Notes: generated by a model from the sequence alone, not told the origin. Counted from the stretch's first letter, positions 35,510 through 48,400 are shown. The stretch is 64,000 bases of DNA from Halichondria panicea (GCF_963675165.1 NC_087390.1:6168319-6232318); one strand, 5' to 3'. Made by a program: numbers and translations.

Positions 35510-37898
35510 GTGGGCGGGGAGTGTGTGGATGTGTGGTGTGGTGGGGGGTGTGAGTGTATGTTTAATTCCTGTACACACAAGTTTATATGCACTACAGTAT
35601 AGAATTTAAGCACAAAATAATAGAAGGTCAAACAAAAATTTTAAGATGGGGCAACCAAAACTGGACAGACATGTAGTGCATACAAATCTATAGTGCAAAA
35701 AATGTACTACAACTACAGCACATGTGTCACTCCTTCTCCCTCCCTCCCCCTCTTTCTTACCTGAGCACAAGTGACTGGAGAGTAGGCCGTTCTCTCGCTA
35801 ACACCCACGGCTTTCACTGGTTCCTCTGGCAACCGTGGACTTGCTGACACAGCATCTCTAGACAGAACCTATAGAGCATTATTAAAAAAGTTATACTATC
35901 TAGAGTTCTGGTGATCAAATTTTTGATCTGATATAATCTCTCTCTCTCAATAAATTTATGGGCGTTTAAAGATATGGTTTTAATTATTTAACAGCTCGTT
36001 GACCTCTACTGTATACCTGGGGGTCACTGACGTACGACAGTGCTTCAGAAGTAGTGCTCTCATTGGAGGAGGAGACTTTGCGCCTTCTTTTGCGTTTAGC
36101 GGGTGTTAGGTGGGAGAGGTCAATGGGAGGTCTCTTATGAAGGGGCCCAGTATGGTCACTCATGGGGAGCTTCTCCTTCTGAAGGGGATAATGGAATGAT
36201 GGGGGAATGAGATGGTTATAACTACGAGCCATACTGATCTGATCGTAAAGGTAGGGCATGTACATGTATATACAAGATGCATGGTCTTTATTTAGTATCG
36301 TATAGCGGGTAATTTTCTTGGGGTAAAATATTCGTTATTTTCGTGGGCAAGCTGACCTCTACGAAATGTTAACGTAGGCGTGGCTTACCGGAACGTAGGA
36401 ATGCAGGCAATGAAACTAACGAAATTTTTACTCACGAAAATTACCTGCTACTGTATGTCTTCTAATTTATCGGACACTTCTAATTATCCCGGACACTCTT
36501 TTGGGCAATTTTCGTTGTTCTAATACAACAACGGACAACTCCAGTACTTTAATATTACATTTGTTCTAAATATCCAGACAATACCTTGAAAAGTTGAGTT
36601 ACCATTCATACACGGCAAGTAAAACTTAGAGTGCTGCAGTTAGATAGCTTTGATTAGCTAGTTTTAGATAGCTATATATAGTGCAACTATTCAGTCGTAC
36701 CCTGTTCTATTAAACTTAGCTAGCTCGCATGCAGCTGCTTGCTTGTTCTAATTATTCTGGACACTTCGCATGCTCTATAAAAAATCTGTTCCAATTATAC
36801 CCGGACAATTTCCAAAATAATTATTTTTTGTTGTCCGATAAATTAAAAGATATACGGTATAATTATGGTATAATCATTATTCCCCAGATACTAAGTAATT
36901 AGCACGCCCACACAGACTCAGACACACAACACACACACACACACACCTTGATCCTGCCTGTATCCACACCCTCGTGTGGTGTGAGTCCTGTGAGGGCGTA
37001 CGGGTGTGGGGCGACAAGGAGGGGGGCAGAACCACACGTAGGTGAAAGGTCAGACAGGGGATAAGGGGGCGTGGTCATTGTGGGTGTGGTCACCATGGGC
37101 TTGCGAAGAGTCTGCTTGTACTTCTGCCTGGCCTGGATAAGGAAACAAGAGTAAAATTGAAATCATCTCAGGTCCAGAGGATGCGTGCACGAATCACTAC
37201 AAGTTCAGTGCATTGTATAGCGGGTATAATTTCGAGGGTATACATTTTCTGATATATTATTGCGGTCATGTGATAACGTCCAGGCCAATACACTAGTGCT
37301 TGTAGTGATTCGTGCACACGTGTCGGACACTATTGGTAATTAGAAATGTTTCTAAACAAAGGAATATGAGCTGACAGTGTGAATGGTTTCACTAAGTGCT
37401 AACAACCAGCCACTTCACACAATACCGCTACTAATCATCGCTATTCAGCCGCCCACACAATACTAGGACACACGGCTAATTGCTAGCTGTATGGAAATTG
37501 CATAATTATACTGTATCGAGCGTTGGTCACTTTGCAACAATAAAATAGCAAAACCTGAACTATAGTACTGGTGCATATAAGTACACACGATCCTTGCCAG
37601 AACGCAATAGTTAGATCGTAAAGGGTCCATTTTTCTGCTGATTTGGTTCATTCGCAAAGGTTTTTCACCTAAAATATTCTAGTAATACTATATTGTTGTA
37701 GGAAAAACTGTACATGATTTTATTATATATTCAGCATAATTATTGTAATTATACCATTTTCTTGAAGTGTGGTGAGCAGTAGCCACAGTAGAGGATGGAG
37801 CGAGTATCACGAGAGTCCTGCTCTTCACACAATAGCTCCTCCCTCTGAGCACTGTGTGTGGGCGTGAGTGTGGTGTGGGCAGTATGTGTGTGTATGTG

Positions 37899-37987
<89 letters not shown>

Positions 37988-39749
37988 AGCCTATGGCCTT
38001 TGATAGGTATTGTACATCACACTATGAAAATGTGTGTAAAAATCTTCAATTGTAAGCAGTATCAATTTACAAGTCAGCACCAATGTTATGTGTACACTGT
38101 TAACACATACTACACACATACATGTAGCTATACACGCATGTATTGTATGGTCTCTAATTACACGCAATGTTATACAAACCAGTGCTCACCATGTGACATG
38201 GAAGGCTAGCCTGCAGCTGGACTTATGACAGGACATACATGCCCCGTGTACTGCCTGAGTCTCCATCCCAGCCTCCTCACACACGTAACACGACTGAGGG
38301 GGGGGGATATAGAGGGGGGATATAGTTACAATGACAATTTAATAGTAAACAAAATAATAGTAAGCTTGTTGTTTTACAGTGGAATTGTTCTTAATGGCTA
38401 CCCCTAAAGAAGGCCAAGTCCCAAATGAACAGCTTGTGCACAAAACAACCCTCACCTCTGTATAATAACATCATCTAATGTGTTCATTACAAAAGGATTT
38501 CCCCTGTACATGTATACTCATACAAGTACAAGTACGGCATATTATCATTTCAGCCATCAGGGATGAGCCCACACAAGCCACACTGGTCGGTACTAACACC
38601 TCTAGACCTAGACACAAATAACCACCTCTTAGGCCTTTTAGTTTACTACATGTTAGGTACATGTAGTATAAAAATAAGTCAAATTGATGAGGATTGAAAA
38701 TAGCCACCATTTGAATGCAGCTGCTTATAATAGCCACACCCCCTTTGCCACACCTCCTTTACCTTTACCTTTGAAAACCTTTCCTTTGGTAGTTTAGAAG
38801 TGATGATTGGTTCCATTCTCTCGTTGTCTCCAAAAGTGGCCTCGGGGATATAGAGGGCACACACCACGTGAGCCCATCCACCAGAGTCTGTACGCTTGAG
38901 CGCCCCCTCCTTCTTAGGACACAGCTCACAGCGCTGTATGGGGGCGTGTGTGATGTGTGAGGGGTGTGTGAGGGGGTGTACATTGTACATGTTAGCAGAA
39001 GGTAATAGCTATTATACACACACTCACCACTCTAACAGCCCGCCCCCTCTACACACACTCACCACTCTAGCGGCCCGCCCCCTCCACACACACTCACCAC
39101 TCTAGCGGCCCGCCCCCTCCACGCACACACTCACCACTCTAGCGGCCTGCCCTCTCCACACACACACTCACCACTCTAACGGCCCACCCCCTTCACACAC
39201 ACTCACCACTCTAACGGCCCGCCCCCTCCACACACACACTCACCACTCTAGCAGCCCGCTCTTGACTCTCACACTTCCTACAGAACCAGAGACCAGTGGG
39301 CGGAGTCACAATCCCATAGCACGCTACACGAGAACAACCACAACACAAGAATCAATTACACGTACACACACACGTACAGATACATCTGATGAGTAATATT
39401 GAAATATACTATCAAACACTTTATTAAATACGAGATAAAAATATAAGTAAACTCGCGATTCATATAAAGTAATTACTATTCCAATTTAAGCTCACCATAA
39501 TTACGTCCCCTTCGTAAGCTTTCATTCATATTAAAACATTACGCTAAACGCTAAAGAACACACACTCTCATCATTTATAATAAATAAATCAAAATGTCAT
39601 GATTCAAAGACCAAGTGAAAAAGCTAAGAAGCTTATCAGACAGCCTTACCTTGATGTACTATAACGTCACAGCCGTGGCCTTGACACGTATAGAGGACAT
39701 TTTCAGTCGTGTCTTTAATATCACCACACACACAACACTTCTTAGTCAT
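33289..39749 (-). CDS. MLLT10: AF10/AF17-type PHD finger and leucine zipper protein
   Basis: About 11 exons: 39749-39650, 39323-39244, 38933-38769, 38293-38190, 37851-37755, 37132-36947, then near 36179-36018, 35870-35762, 35475-35390, 34484-34381 and 33985-33289. The start MTKKCCVCGD, then GHGCDVIVHQACYGIV, WFCRKCES, RCELCPKKEGALKRTD, GWAHVVCALYIPE and CHKSSCRLAFHVTCAQ, is the PHD1-zinc knuckle-PHD2 module of AF10/AF17, which reads unmodified H3K27. A basic KRKRRRK stretch follows. Near the end LQELLERQWEQ and LQSENRQMQSKI match the octapeptide motif and leucine zipper that recruit DOT1L, the H3K79 methyltransferase (family knowledge). Vertebrates have two paralogues; this is presumably their common orthologue. 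An intron carries a snoRNA-like copy (34076-34155). The exon 2 donor lies in a minisatellite. Confidence 0.9.
34076..34155 (-). ncRNA. Box C/D snoRNA-like sequence, AF10 intron copy
   Basis: On the host's sense strand it has an 8-bp terminal stem (TGTGTGGA with TCCACACA), C box ATGATGT, D' box CTGA preceded by TCCGTGTTTCAA, C' box ATGATTA and D box CTGA. It differs from the ATP5F1B copies mainly by one base before the D box (TTATCGTTTC in place of TTATCATTTC). Its flanks (AGCAATTTATA upstream, CAAATACAACAAAAG downstream on the plus strand) resemble the copy at 62159, indicating that a larger segment was copied here. Confidence 0.7.
34180..34362. repeat. GT-rich minisatellite in an AF10 intron
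   Basis: Units of about 35-60 bases built from GGTATGTGGTGTGGGTGG and TGTGTGGGGTGTGTGG repeat four to five times directly beside the snoRNA-like copy. Confidence 0.8.
34647..34779. mobile_element. Palindromic MITE with 38-bp arms
   Basis: TTAGACACTGTTTAGGAAG and following bases at 34647 are repeated in inverse and end at 34779, with a 55-base loop. A further end of the same family is seen near 57690-57716. Confidence 0.8.
34870..35166. mobile_element. Pogo/Tigger-like MITE
   Basis: The left end CAGTAGAACCTCGATTATCC and the inverse right end (GGATAATCGAGGTTCTACTG) are typical of pogo/Tigger non-autonomous elements. TA duplications lie at 34868-34869 and 35167-35168. The GGATAATCGAGG motif is repeated three times at the right end. 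No ORF is present. Confidence 0.8.
36297..36860. mobile_element. Two adjacent MITEs in an AF10 intron
   Basis: At 36297-36455 lies a member of the GTATAGCGGGTAATTTTC family, also at 62244-62430. At 36452-36860 lies a longer element with ends TGTATGTCTTCTAATTTATC and GATAAATTAAAAGATATACG. A truncated copy of the second is at 12344-12635. Neither has coding content. Confidence 0.7.
39021..39263 (-). repeat. Minisatellite derived from an AF10 exon-intron junction
   Basis: CACTCACCACTCTA starts at 39021, 39057, 39091, 39128, 39165, 39200 and 39237, a period of about 34-37 bases. The unit at 39237 contains the genuine end of AF10 exon 2 (codons for ERAARV) with its GTGAGT donor. The six other units repeat the same last exon bases and donor sequence (GCTAGAGTG followed by GTGAGTGTG) downstream in the intron. 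The array is therefore an amplified splice junction with several potential alternative donors. Confidence 0.85.
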
Positions 39750-40250
39750 AGCTCGTAAAGAAAGGCTTTCTGGGTGGCCATCAATTAACAAAATCCGAAA
39801 ATGAACGGAGGAAGTTTACGGACAATAACATAATTAGGTATTGCGTAAATCTAGTATCCGGTGTGTAACACAGACCGCATGGCTTTGTGGTGTGGGTACA
39901 AGATATTTACAAGGTAATGTAGAAAGTACATGACTTTTACATGAAGCTGTACCGCAAGAAACTAGTCGATTGAAAGTGTTCTGATCATCTGACGTAGTCT
40001 ACCCTGTGTGGCTCGAGGGCTTATAAACTGTCTCCTTGATGGAACAAAAGTAACCTGAATGAAGTGTTAAAACTTTATACGTTACAATTTAATTTTAGTG
40101 CGCGGCCCTTAAAATTCATTATTTTACACGTTTAATACTTCGTAGGCCGGCTAGAAACTTACGGCGAAAACCTTTTGCCATTTTATGTACAGTTCACTAT
40201 TAATAAACAAAGAGCAATATTTTATTGTAGTAATCTATTTCCCGTACAGT
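39750..40250. promoter_or_regulatory. Shared head-to-head promoter region of AF10 and RBM45
   Basis: The ATG codons of AF10 (minus) and RBM45 (plus) are 501 bases apart with no other gene between, so both promoters must lie here. It is AT-rich with no clear TATA box. A CAATTTAATTTTAGTGCGCGG region near 40085 is the most GC-rich part. Confidence 0.5.
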
Positions 40251-43200
40251 ATGTCTTCACCGATAATGCCGCAGCAGCTGCCTGGTTCCAGTGTACTAGG
40301 GGGTGTGGCCAATGAGCGAGTTGACATGGATGCGCCGCCATTTTCCCGTGTATTTGTCGTGTGCAGTAAACATCACAGGGAAGATGAGCTGAGAGCAGCG
40401 TTTCAGGATTTTGGAAATATAGAAGATGTATGGATGGTTAAGGTATGTGCCCGTGTCTATATAACATGGTGTCCACTTGGGCTATTGGGGACAGTACTGA
40501 GTGGTCTCAATAGAGAGGTGGTCTCTTTAGGGAGGTCAATAGTGATAGCATTGTAGGGACAGTACTGAGTGGTCTCAACAGAGAGGTGGTCTCTTTAGGG
40601 AGGTCAATAGTGATAGCATTGTAGGAACAGTACTGAGTGGTCTCAATAGAGAGGTGGTCTCTTTAGGGAGGTCAATAGTGATAGCATTGTAGGGACAGTA
40701 CTGAGTGGTCTCAATAGAGAGGTGGTCTCTTTAGGGAGGTCAATAGTGATAGCATTGCATCACTAGATAGTACTGTATCCATTAATTATGTTAACGCTAT
40801 TCTTTCACACACATACATAGGACCGCATGACCAAGGAGAACAAAGGGATCTGCTATATCAAGTACGACAAAGCCTCTGCTGCTGCTCTGGCGATAGAAAC
40901 ACTGGACGGGAAATCTATAGGAGATGAACACAAGCCAATCAAAGTGAGGCATTTAATTAGTAGTATAACTTGAGAACGAAGCGTTACTTTGCAAATCCAC
41001 AAATTGACATCCAAGAAAACATGACTAGAAGCCTTTAGAAACTCTTACTTGCACTTGATTGATCCCTAAGCAGCCGAACGCTAGCTTGTCTTATAATTAT
41101 TGAGACCATACAGTAATATTGAATAATTATAACTGCAAACTCTCAACTGATTTTAACCTCGCTAAAAAGCTAATTAATAGGTTTTGGGTGTGTGATTGGA
41201 ATGTTGCAAACTCATGTAGGTCATGTGTTAATGTGGGAATGCATTGCAGCACTTCTGTACCTGTGTGTGTCTGTACATGTACTGTGTATTCATAGATACT
41301 ATAAATTACAGTAATGTATAGTATCTATGGTATTTCAGAATGTCTGTGTACATGTACAGTAAGCTGACCTATTGTGCAAGAAAGCAATTAGCATAACTGT
41401 AGCCTAAATATATTAGTGTTGGAGGGAGTGGGAAGCCAATGTCATTACTAGGGCCTCAGGGCACTAACAACAGACCACTTACTACTGCCTTCACTATGTG
41501 GTGGAGAACAACAGTGGATTTCAGTGGATTGCAACAGAGAATTGCTGATAATGATTATATTACATCTTTTGCAAGTCTGCAATCCACTGTATGTATCGTA
41601 ATGACTAGGGACAGAATAGGTGTGGCTTAGTGGTTAGGGTGATGGCTTAGTAGATCACATTATAGATTCGGTGTGGGTTCGATTCCCTCTTGGGGGATTT
41701 CTTTACAAATCAGTTAGTAATTTCCCTAAATTTTGAACACATCATACTCCTGTCAAGTACACAATCAAGTTGGGGCGTCGCCCGGTTTCTGTGAAACTTA
41801 TGTTGGGGCGTCGCCCAGTTTCTCGTTTCACAGAAACCGGGCGACGCCCCAACATGCCCTTTTAGGTAGAGATTAGGTCTTCTCAGATATGCGCTAGAAT
41901 TATTCATTTTGTAGAAGTAGAAGTGGCCGAAATAATTAATTTCCCCTTTCAGTTTGGGCCAGATAATATCTGGCAATTGTGGTTTTGCTGTTTGGCAATT
42001 CTCTGTTGCAGGTCCACTGTACAATATTTCACTTCACTGAAATGTTTAGAAAGTCAACCACTACACTACTCAGTAGACCACACTATAGGCTCTGTACACT
42101 AGCTACAGTGCACACGGTGGGACCACACTATAGGCTCTGTACACTAGCTACAGTGCACAGTGGGACCACACTATAGGCTCTGTACACTAGCTACAGTGTA
42201 CACAGTGGGACCACACTATAGGCTCTGTACACTAGCTACAGTGCTGACAGTGGGACCACACTATAGGCTCTGTACACTAGCTACAGTGCACACAGTGAGA
42301 CCACACTATAGGCTCTGTACACTAGCTACAGTGCACACGGTGGGGCCACACTATAGGCTCTGTACACTAGCTACAGTGCACACAGTGGGACCACACTATA
42401 GGCTCTGTACACTAGCTACAGTGCACACGGTGGGACCACACTATAGGCTCTGTACACTAGCTACAGTGCACAGTGGGACCACACTATAGGCTCTGTACAC
42501 TAGCTACAGTGTACAGAGTGGGACCACACTATAGGCTCTGTACACTAGCTACAGTGCTGACAGTGGGACCACACTATAGGCTCTGTACACTAGCTACAGT
42601 GCACACAGTGAGACCACACTATAGGCTCTGTACACTAGCTACAGTGCACACGGTGGGGCCACACTATAGGCTCTGTACACTAGCTACAGTGCACACGGTG
42701 GGACCACACTATAGGCTCTGTACACTAGCTACAGTGCACACGGTGGGACCACACTATAGGCTCTGTACACTAGCTACAGTGCACACGGTGGGACCACACT
42801 ATAGGCTCTGTACACTAGCTACAGTGCACACGGTGGGACCACACTATAGGCTCTGTACACTAGCTACAGTGCACACGGTGGGACCACACTATAGGCTCTG
42901 TACACTAGCTACAGTGCACACAGTGGGACCACACTATAGGCTCTGTACACTAGCTACAGTGCACACAGTGGGACCACACTATAGGCTCTGTACACAGTCT
43001 ACGTATTACTGCAGGTCAATTGCATGTCTGCTTTTTTCTCTTTATAAGTGACAATTAAGAGTTGTGTAGTGTCCTGCTATGAAACATGTATATCCCTCAG
43101 TCCACCCACCCACACACACACACCCACACCACACCACACACACAGGCAATGATCGCCTCGTCCAAGAACTCCTCCATGAAAACAGACTACCAAGATGAAA

Positions 43201-44462
43201 GCTCTCGTAATCGACTGTTTGTCGTTTGCCCACGAGATTGTACCGAAGACGATTTAAAAGCAAAATTTATCGATTTTGGACATTTTGACTATTGCAACAT
43301 CATTCGCGACAAAAACACTGGAGAGAGCAAAGGCTTTGGCTATGTTAAGTTCTCGAAAGCATCAACTGCTGCGATCGCTATGGAGAATTGTGATAAAAGT
43401 CTCAAAGCTATTCTAGCTGAGCCGAAATCAGCGAAATTTGCTCGTGAAGCAGCCGCAGCCGCAGTTGCTAAGGAACAACAAAGGCATTCGTTGAGAGATT
43501 CGTTTATGATGCAAGAATCAACGAGTCCTACGCATAGTACTATGGACCTCTTCCTGGGAGGTAACGGGGCCAGTAGCAGTCCCACGTATCAGGGGGGATC
43601 CCCTCGGTACCAACCACAGTCCACTAGCCCTGGTATCGAACTAGGTATCAATAATCGATTATTTGTCCTCGTTTCTCCAATCGTCAGTCAAGAACAGTTG
43701 AGTCGTCTTTTCGATCTAGTCCCTGGAATGGAGTCATGTGACCTGAAACGTAATCACGCTACTGGAGATTCTCGCGGTTTTGCATACGTTTCGTACACTT
43801 CTCTAAGTGCCGCCATGTACGCTCGCGAGAAACTCAACGGCTTTGAATATCCACCTGCCTCGAAATTAGTCGTGAAATATGCCGAAGACCCGCCCATCCA
43901 TTACCCCCCTAGCCCCACGGCCGAACCTGTTTATTTCCACTCTGCCCCCCATTCCCCGCTACGCTCTCCAATTAAAGGATCTCCCGTCCGTTCTCTCTCC
44001 CCCGTCCGTCCCATGGTTACTAGGCAACGACGTCACTCGTTTAGCTCCGAATTTGACGGACGAGTGTTCTTCATTTGCAACCCCCAACCACCGGCAGAGC
44101 ACGTACTACGCGATGTATTTGCTCGTTTCGGGCTCCTCACTGATATCTGGGTGGTGCGTGGAAAAAATTACGGGTACGCAAAGTTTACGACGCGGTCATC
44201 TGCTGAGGCAGCCATTACTGCTCTACATGGGATGGAGGTGTTCGGAACCAAGCTGAAAGTGATGCTGGCAGATCCACCACCAGAGGATGGGTCGAGAAAT
44301 AAACGCCCACGTAAGTATGTACATGTGTGTATGAGGGGGCGTTGTTTCCGTGGGAACCACATTTATTTTATTAATTATAAAGTTACATGTTTTGTAATTA
44401 AGAGAATTGCAGTAATTTTATTAATACTTCGTTCTCCCTGTTAAACTTTTTAAGGTGTGTAA
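40251..44462 (+). CDS. RBM45: RNA-binding protein RBM45, four RRM domains
   Basis: Exons 40251-40442, 40821-40943 and 43146-44310 hold nearly all of the protein. A tiny last exon at 44455-44462 would end it as KRPRV, 495 residues in all. Reading on from 44310 would instead reach a stop at 44444. RRM1 begins RVFVVCSKHHREDELR, RRM2 RLFVVCPRDCTEDDLK, RRM3 RLFVLVSPIVSQEQL and RRM4 RVFFICNPQPPAEHVL. ENCDKSLKAILAEPK and GTKLKVMLADPPPE match vertebrate RBM45 (476 residues). RBM45 binds RNA in the nucleus and stress granules, with roles in neural development and the DNA damage response (family knowledge). Intron 1 holds a 68-bp tandem repeat. Intron 2 holds a SINE-like piece and a 45-bp minisatellite. 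Confidence 0.92.
40491..40760. repeat. 68-bp tandem repeat, four copies, RBM45 intron 1
   Basis: Units beginning ACAGTACTGAGTGGTCTCAA start at 40491, 40559, 40627 and 40695, with very few differences between them. They fill most of the intron. Confidence 0.92.
41619..41697 (+). mobile_element. tRNA-derived SINE head or tRNA pseudogene
   Basis: TGGCTTAGTGGTTAGGG is a good RNA polymerase III A box, and GGGTTCGATTCCC about 40 bases on is a near-perfect B box. The spacing and the GATGGCTTAGTAG middle part recall a serine- or leucine-type tRNA. The 5' and 3' acceptor arms do not pair well and no anticodon loop is convincing. A SINE head is more likely than a working tRNA gene. Confidence 0.55.
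41755..41875. repeat. GGGGCGTCGCCC-rich inverted repeat
   Basis: GTTGGGGCGTCGCCCGGTTTC at 41770 is inverted as GAAACCGGGCGACGCCCCAAC at about 41834-41854. A further direct copy lies at about 41804. The GC-rich hairpin sits in the large RBM45 intron 2. Confidence 0.7.
42060..43000. repeat. 45-bp minisatellite, about 20 copies, RBM45 intron 2
   Basis: The unit contains CCACACTATAGGCTCTGTAC and ACTAGCTACAGTGCACAC, with an exact 45-base period (for example 42781 and 42826). Because 45 is a multiple of three, one frame reads through as a 15-residue repeat (GPHYRLCTLATVHTV). Two slightly shorter units break it in two. It lies between well-supported RBM45 exons and has no start context, so I regard it as non-coding. 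Confidence 0.95.
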
Positions 44463-45467
44463 TCGCCTGAGGCAGCAAAATTTAATACAGAGTGTAGCTA
44501 TCAAATAATAATTTTTGAGTTGCACGTACTGAGGTTTTTATTGTAAGGCCTCGGTACGTAAGTTAAAGCTGCATAATGTGTAGTTAAAAAAGTTCATTTT
44601 GCAGTACGTATTTATAATAATGACATCACTATGACATCACTATGACATCACACCCATACTGTAGGAGTCCCCTATACTGACTTCACTGAGCACTGAAACA
44701 AACTAACAAGACTTGACGACACATTTGACAGACAATTTAGTTATTAGTAACTTACACAGTGACAAAACGAGATTGACTTTACGAAACGAAACACAATTGT
44801 ATAACAATTATAACTATAATAATTATACATGTAGTACACAAAATGCTATTGCATGTTTATAATATAGTTAGTTAGTTAGTTAGAGCTAGGCTGCCGTATT
44901 TTATAGCTGTATATACAAATTATTTTATATGAATTTTTTTGTTTATTAAATTGCTGCTATGATTATACATGCTTGTACACCTCTTGTATGCGTGCGTGTG
45001 ATTTCTGTGTACTTTTATACCTGTACGTACCGGTAATATATGTGTACATGCTTGACCCCACCCACACACACACGCCCACACAGATTGACGGGCGTACAAG
45101 CAAGCAAGGTCTTAATTAGGATCGAGCTAGATACGAATCAGAAATTAAAATCACTCAATCTTCTCTATATCATGTACAAATGGACAATTCACTTGACAAC
45201 CTTGTATTTACATTTCCACTGAAATTACTTTTCGACATGTGATGGAGTGATTATCCGATAATTCACTGACCTCTGACCCCTGGCCAAGAGCTAGGACAAG
45301 CACTAATAACGTTTTTACAATTTGTATACAAGTCACAATTATCTCACTCATTCAATATTCACATTATCATAAATCATGAAAAATGAAAGATTGAAAAAAT
45401 TTATGATCAATGATGCTGTTGGTACGTTAGTAGTACAGTATATCATACTGACTTATAGCTAGTGGGC
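44463..45467. other. Convergent intergenic region, no gene seen
   Basis: The 3' ends of RBM45 (plus) and the CW-PWWP gene (minus) face each other here. The stretch is AT-rich, with GTTAGTTAGTTAG near 44870 and a threefold ACATCACTATG near 44620-44650. No coding signal was found. Confidence 0.5.
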
Positions 45468-48400
45468 TCATAGTGAAGGAACTTGCTGATGACTGGTGGC
45501 CTGGATGAGATCTGTATGAGTGTATGCAAAAGAAAAAAATTATGCAATAATGTAGCTCAAACAAGTATGTAGCCAATATTGATTTTCATACAAATACAAC
45601 GTCATGTAGAAGTAGGAGGGGCATAAATTACATCACTGAAAATGAAGCTTGTACAATATTGTACGGACATGGTAGGATAGATCTTCAGTCATATTGGTCT
45701 GCCCATTATGAACTCTTAGTACATTGTAGTAGTACACTAAAGCCGAGAGCATACCATCACCTTCGATATTGTACAGTTCTGTAAGAGCTGACTCAAACTC
45801 TGCATTCAAGTATCCATCATCACCATCTCTGGAAGCATTCTTTTCCACTGTAGTAGTACACAAGTCAGTCTTTATCTCAGTGGTAGTAGTGTCTTGCTCA
45901 TCAGTTGGTCCAAACGTTGACAATAGTGTTTGCATCTCCTGTAACTCTCGCTGTACAGAGGCCATCTCCGTGTCTAGTGAAGAGAGAGGAGACTCCACCG
46001 GGACCATCGCAGCTGTGTGTGGTGTGGGTGTGTGTGGGTGTGTATGTGTGTGTGTATGTGTGTGGTGTGGGGGGGCTTCATGGTTACACAAACGTACATG
46101 CAGTTAAATTTCTTCACAAGGAATAAAGGAAGTACCTAAAAATGGTATTAAACACGTGTGTTATCTACCAAAGGACTTCTCTATTTTATAGCAGACACAC
46201 AATAGTAGTAATAATTCTCATATCTCCTCTGCCCCTCCCACTTCCTCACCTGCCCCTCCCACTTCCTCACCTCCTCTCTTGAAGTAATCCACAATAGTAG
46301 GAGACACACTCTTCCCACACACAGCCCTACCCCTCTTACTGACTGGCCTCACAACACGCCTCACTGGTAATGCCTTAGGCACCACTTGGACCACATTAGT
46401 ATCAGGGCTCTTACCAAGACCAGCCTGTATTAGTTTAGTGGGGCTGACTTGTTTTGTACTCGTTTGCCGTCTTTTATTCGTACGTTTGCGAGTTTTAACT
46501 GGTTTCAAGGGAATGAAGTGTGTAGCTGGAATGGTAGATGATGTGTTGATGGCATTAATAGGCTGCAATGTTGTCGATCGATTTATTGTAGCAGCCTTAT
46601 CCCTCTGTCCTTGAGTATTAGAGGTAGCTAGTGGTTGTATACTGGCTGATGATACCCCTACAGTGTTGGTGAGAGGATTGGAAGATGTGCTCGTTAATAA
46701 AGTGCTCAATTGCGTTTGAATCGACTGAAGGAACGATGTCATAGCCGATGGTGTTGGTACATTTCCTTCGCTATTGATACCCAAACACCTGAGTAGCTGA
46801 GTCTGAGAGAGGCTCTGGGTACTGACAGCCTTTGCATTGGAAGGTGGTCTTCCCCTTTTCTTTCGTATCCCTTGAGATTGCTGATTAGTGGTATCTGTCA
46901 GCGAATGAGATTTCCCGTTATTTCTAGCAGCCTTCTCAGAATTCACAACTTTGTTTTCATTCTGCAAATCTTTTTTCTCGATTTTGATAAATTTATTCGA
47001 TCTTTTTTGCTGCGAAATCGGTTCTGTCTTGATGGCTGTAAGCTCTTTAAAGACACATTGGGCTAGTCGCTCCTGGTTACAGAGTGCCACTAGTGACTCC
47101 GCCTCTGAGATGGCGTGCTGTAGGGAGGGTGGTCTGGGTCGGCCCGTCATAGAGGAACAGGATAATCGACCTTTGCCCTTCCCCCCGCGACGTCGTCGTC
47201 CTCGGCCTCTCTGAGAATGGTGGGTGGAGCTGCTTCTAGCCCGATATGGCTCAATCTGATAAATTATAGGGAATAAAATAGATTTAATTGCATATTAACC
47301 ATTAAGACATTGGTTAGTAAGCACTAGCAAATTTCAGTACAACATACGTAGTACCAGGAGTACATAAAGATTATTATAAACTGTAAGTTATCTATACAAA
47401 ATATACCACAGTGAATCCACTACTGTCCACCACACACACACACCCACACACCACACACTACCCACCTACACACTACACACTACCCACCTACACACTACAC
47501 ACACACACACGCCCACACACCATACACACCACACAGTGCACGTGCCTTCTCCTCTTGCATCCAGATGTGGGAACGATTCCGACCGAGAAACTCAACATGA
47601 TAGATACAACCCTCCCTCTCCTGCATCACATGATCCATGGCAGACCACGGGTCAGGACTCACAACAGCTGGCCATCTAGGGAGGGAGGGGGGCAATACAA
47701 ATATTGATGATTACCGGTTAACTGGCAATTTGGCAAATTTTACCGAAGATTTGCCAAATTAAAGTAAGTATTGGACATTGGATAATCGGGCTGTCGAAGG
47801 TAGCTATACTTAAACTGCATTTTCAGCAGAAAATCCTTAATAAACGCACTAAAATCTTACCTACAAACTGACATCATGCAGTTGCTTACAAAAGTATAAT
47901 TATGTAACTAAAAAACAGTATTTTCCAATATGAAAATACTCAGAGATGCTAAACATCTTGTGCTGCAGTCACTTACTGTGGGTAGCTGCTCATTTTGGCC
48001 CAGACCAGAGCCCCTGGTTCCAGCCGTGTGAAGGTGAAGGCTCTCTTGTGAGATACCTCCCACCTCTCCTCCGCCAGGTCACATGACATGTGGGGGGAGG
48101 GGTGCATAGTGCAGTACCACTCCCTACAGAGAAATACACAATAATGATATGGTTCTAGTGAGACCAGCAACTATTGGTGCCCTTACAAAAATTAAGTATG
48201 AGGTAAATACAAGATTCTCTCCAGACGTCAATAAAGGTGATGGCATAATTACGTATATGCAGTGGTAGGCTGGTATGTAGGGAACTACTTTTCAAGGGCC
48301 TGGAGTCGAGACTAATGCTATATCCTCAGAGATGTTGATAGCAGGAGGTTAACTGTACAGCACTACTATTGAATAAATGCACGTACATTGCAAAAATGTA

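Noticed and set aside
42060-43051. Regular repeats resembling a CRISPR array or a repetitive secreted protein
   Set aside because: Units are contiguous with no unique spacers, and the array lies in an intron between solid RBM45 exons of an animal genome. There is no start context or signal peptide.
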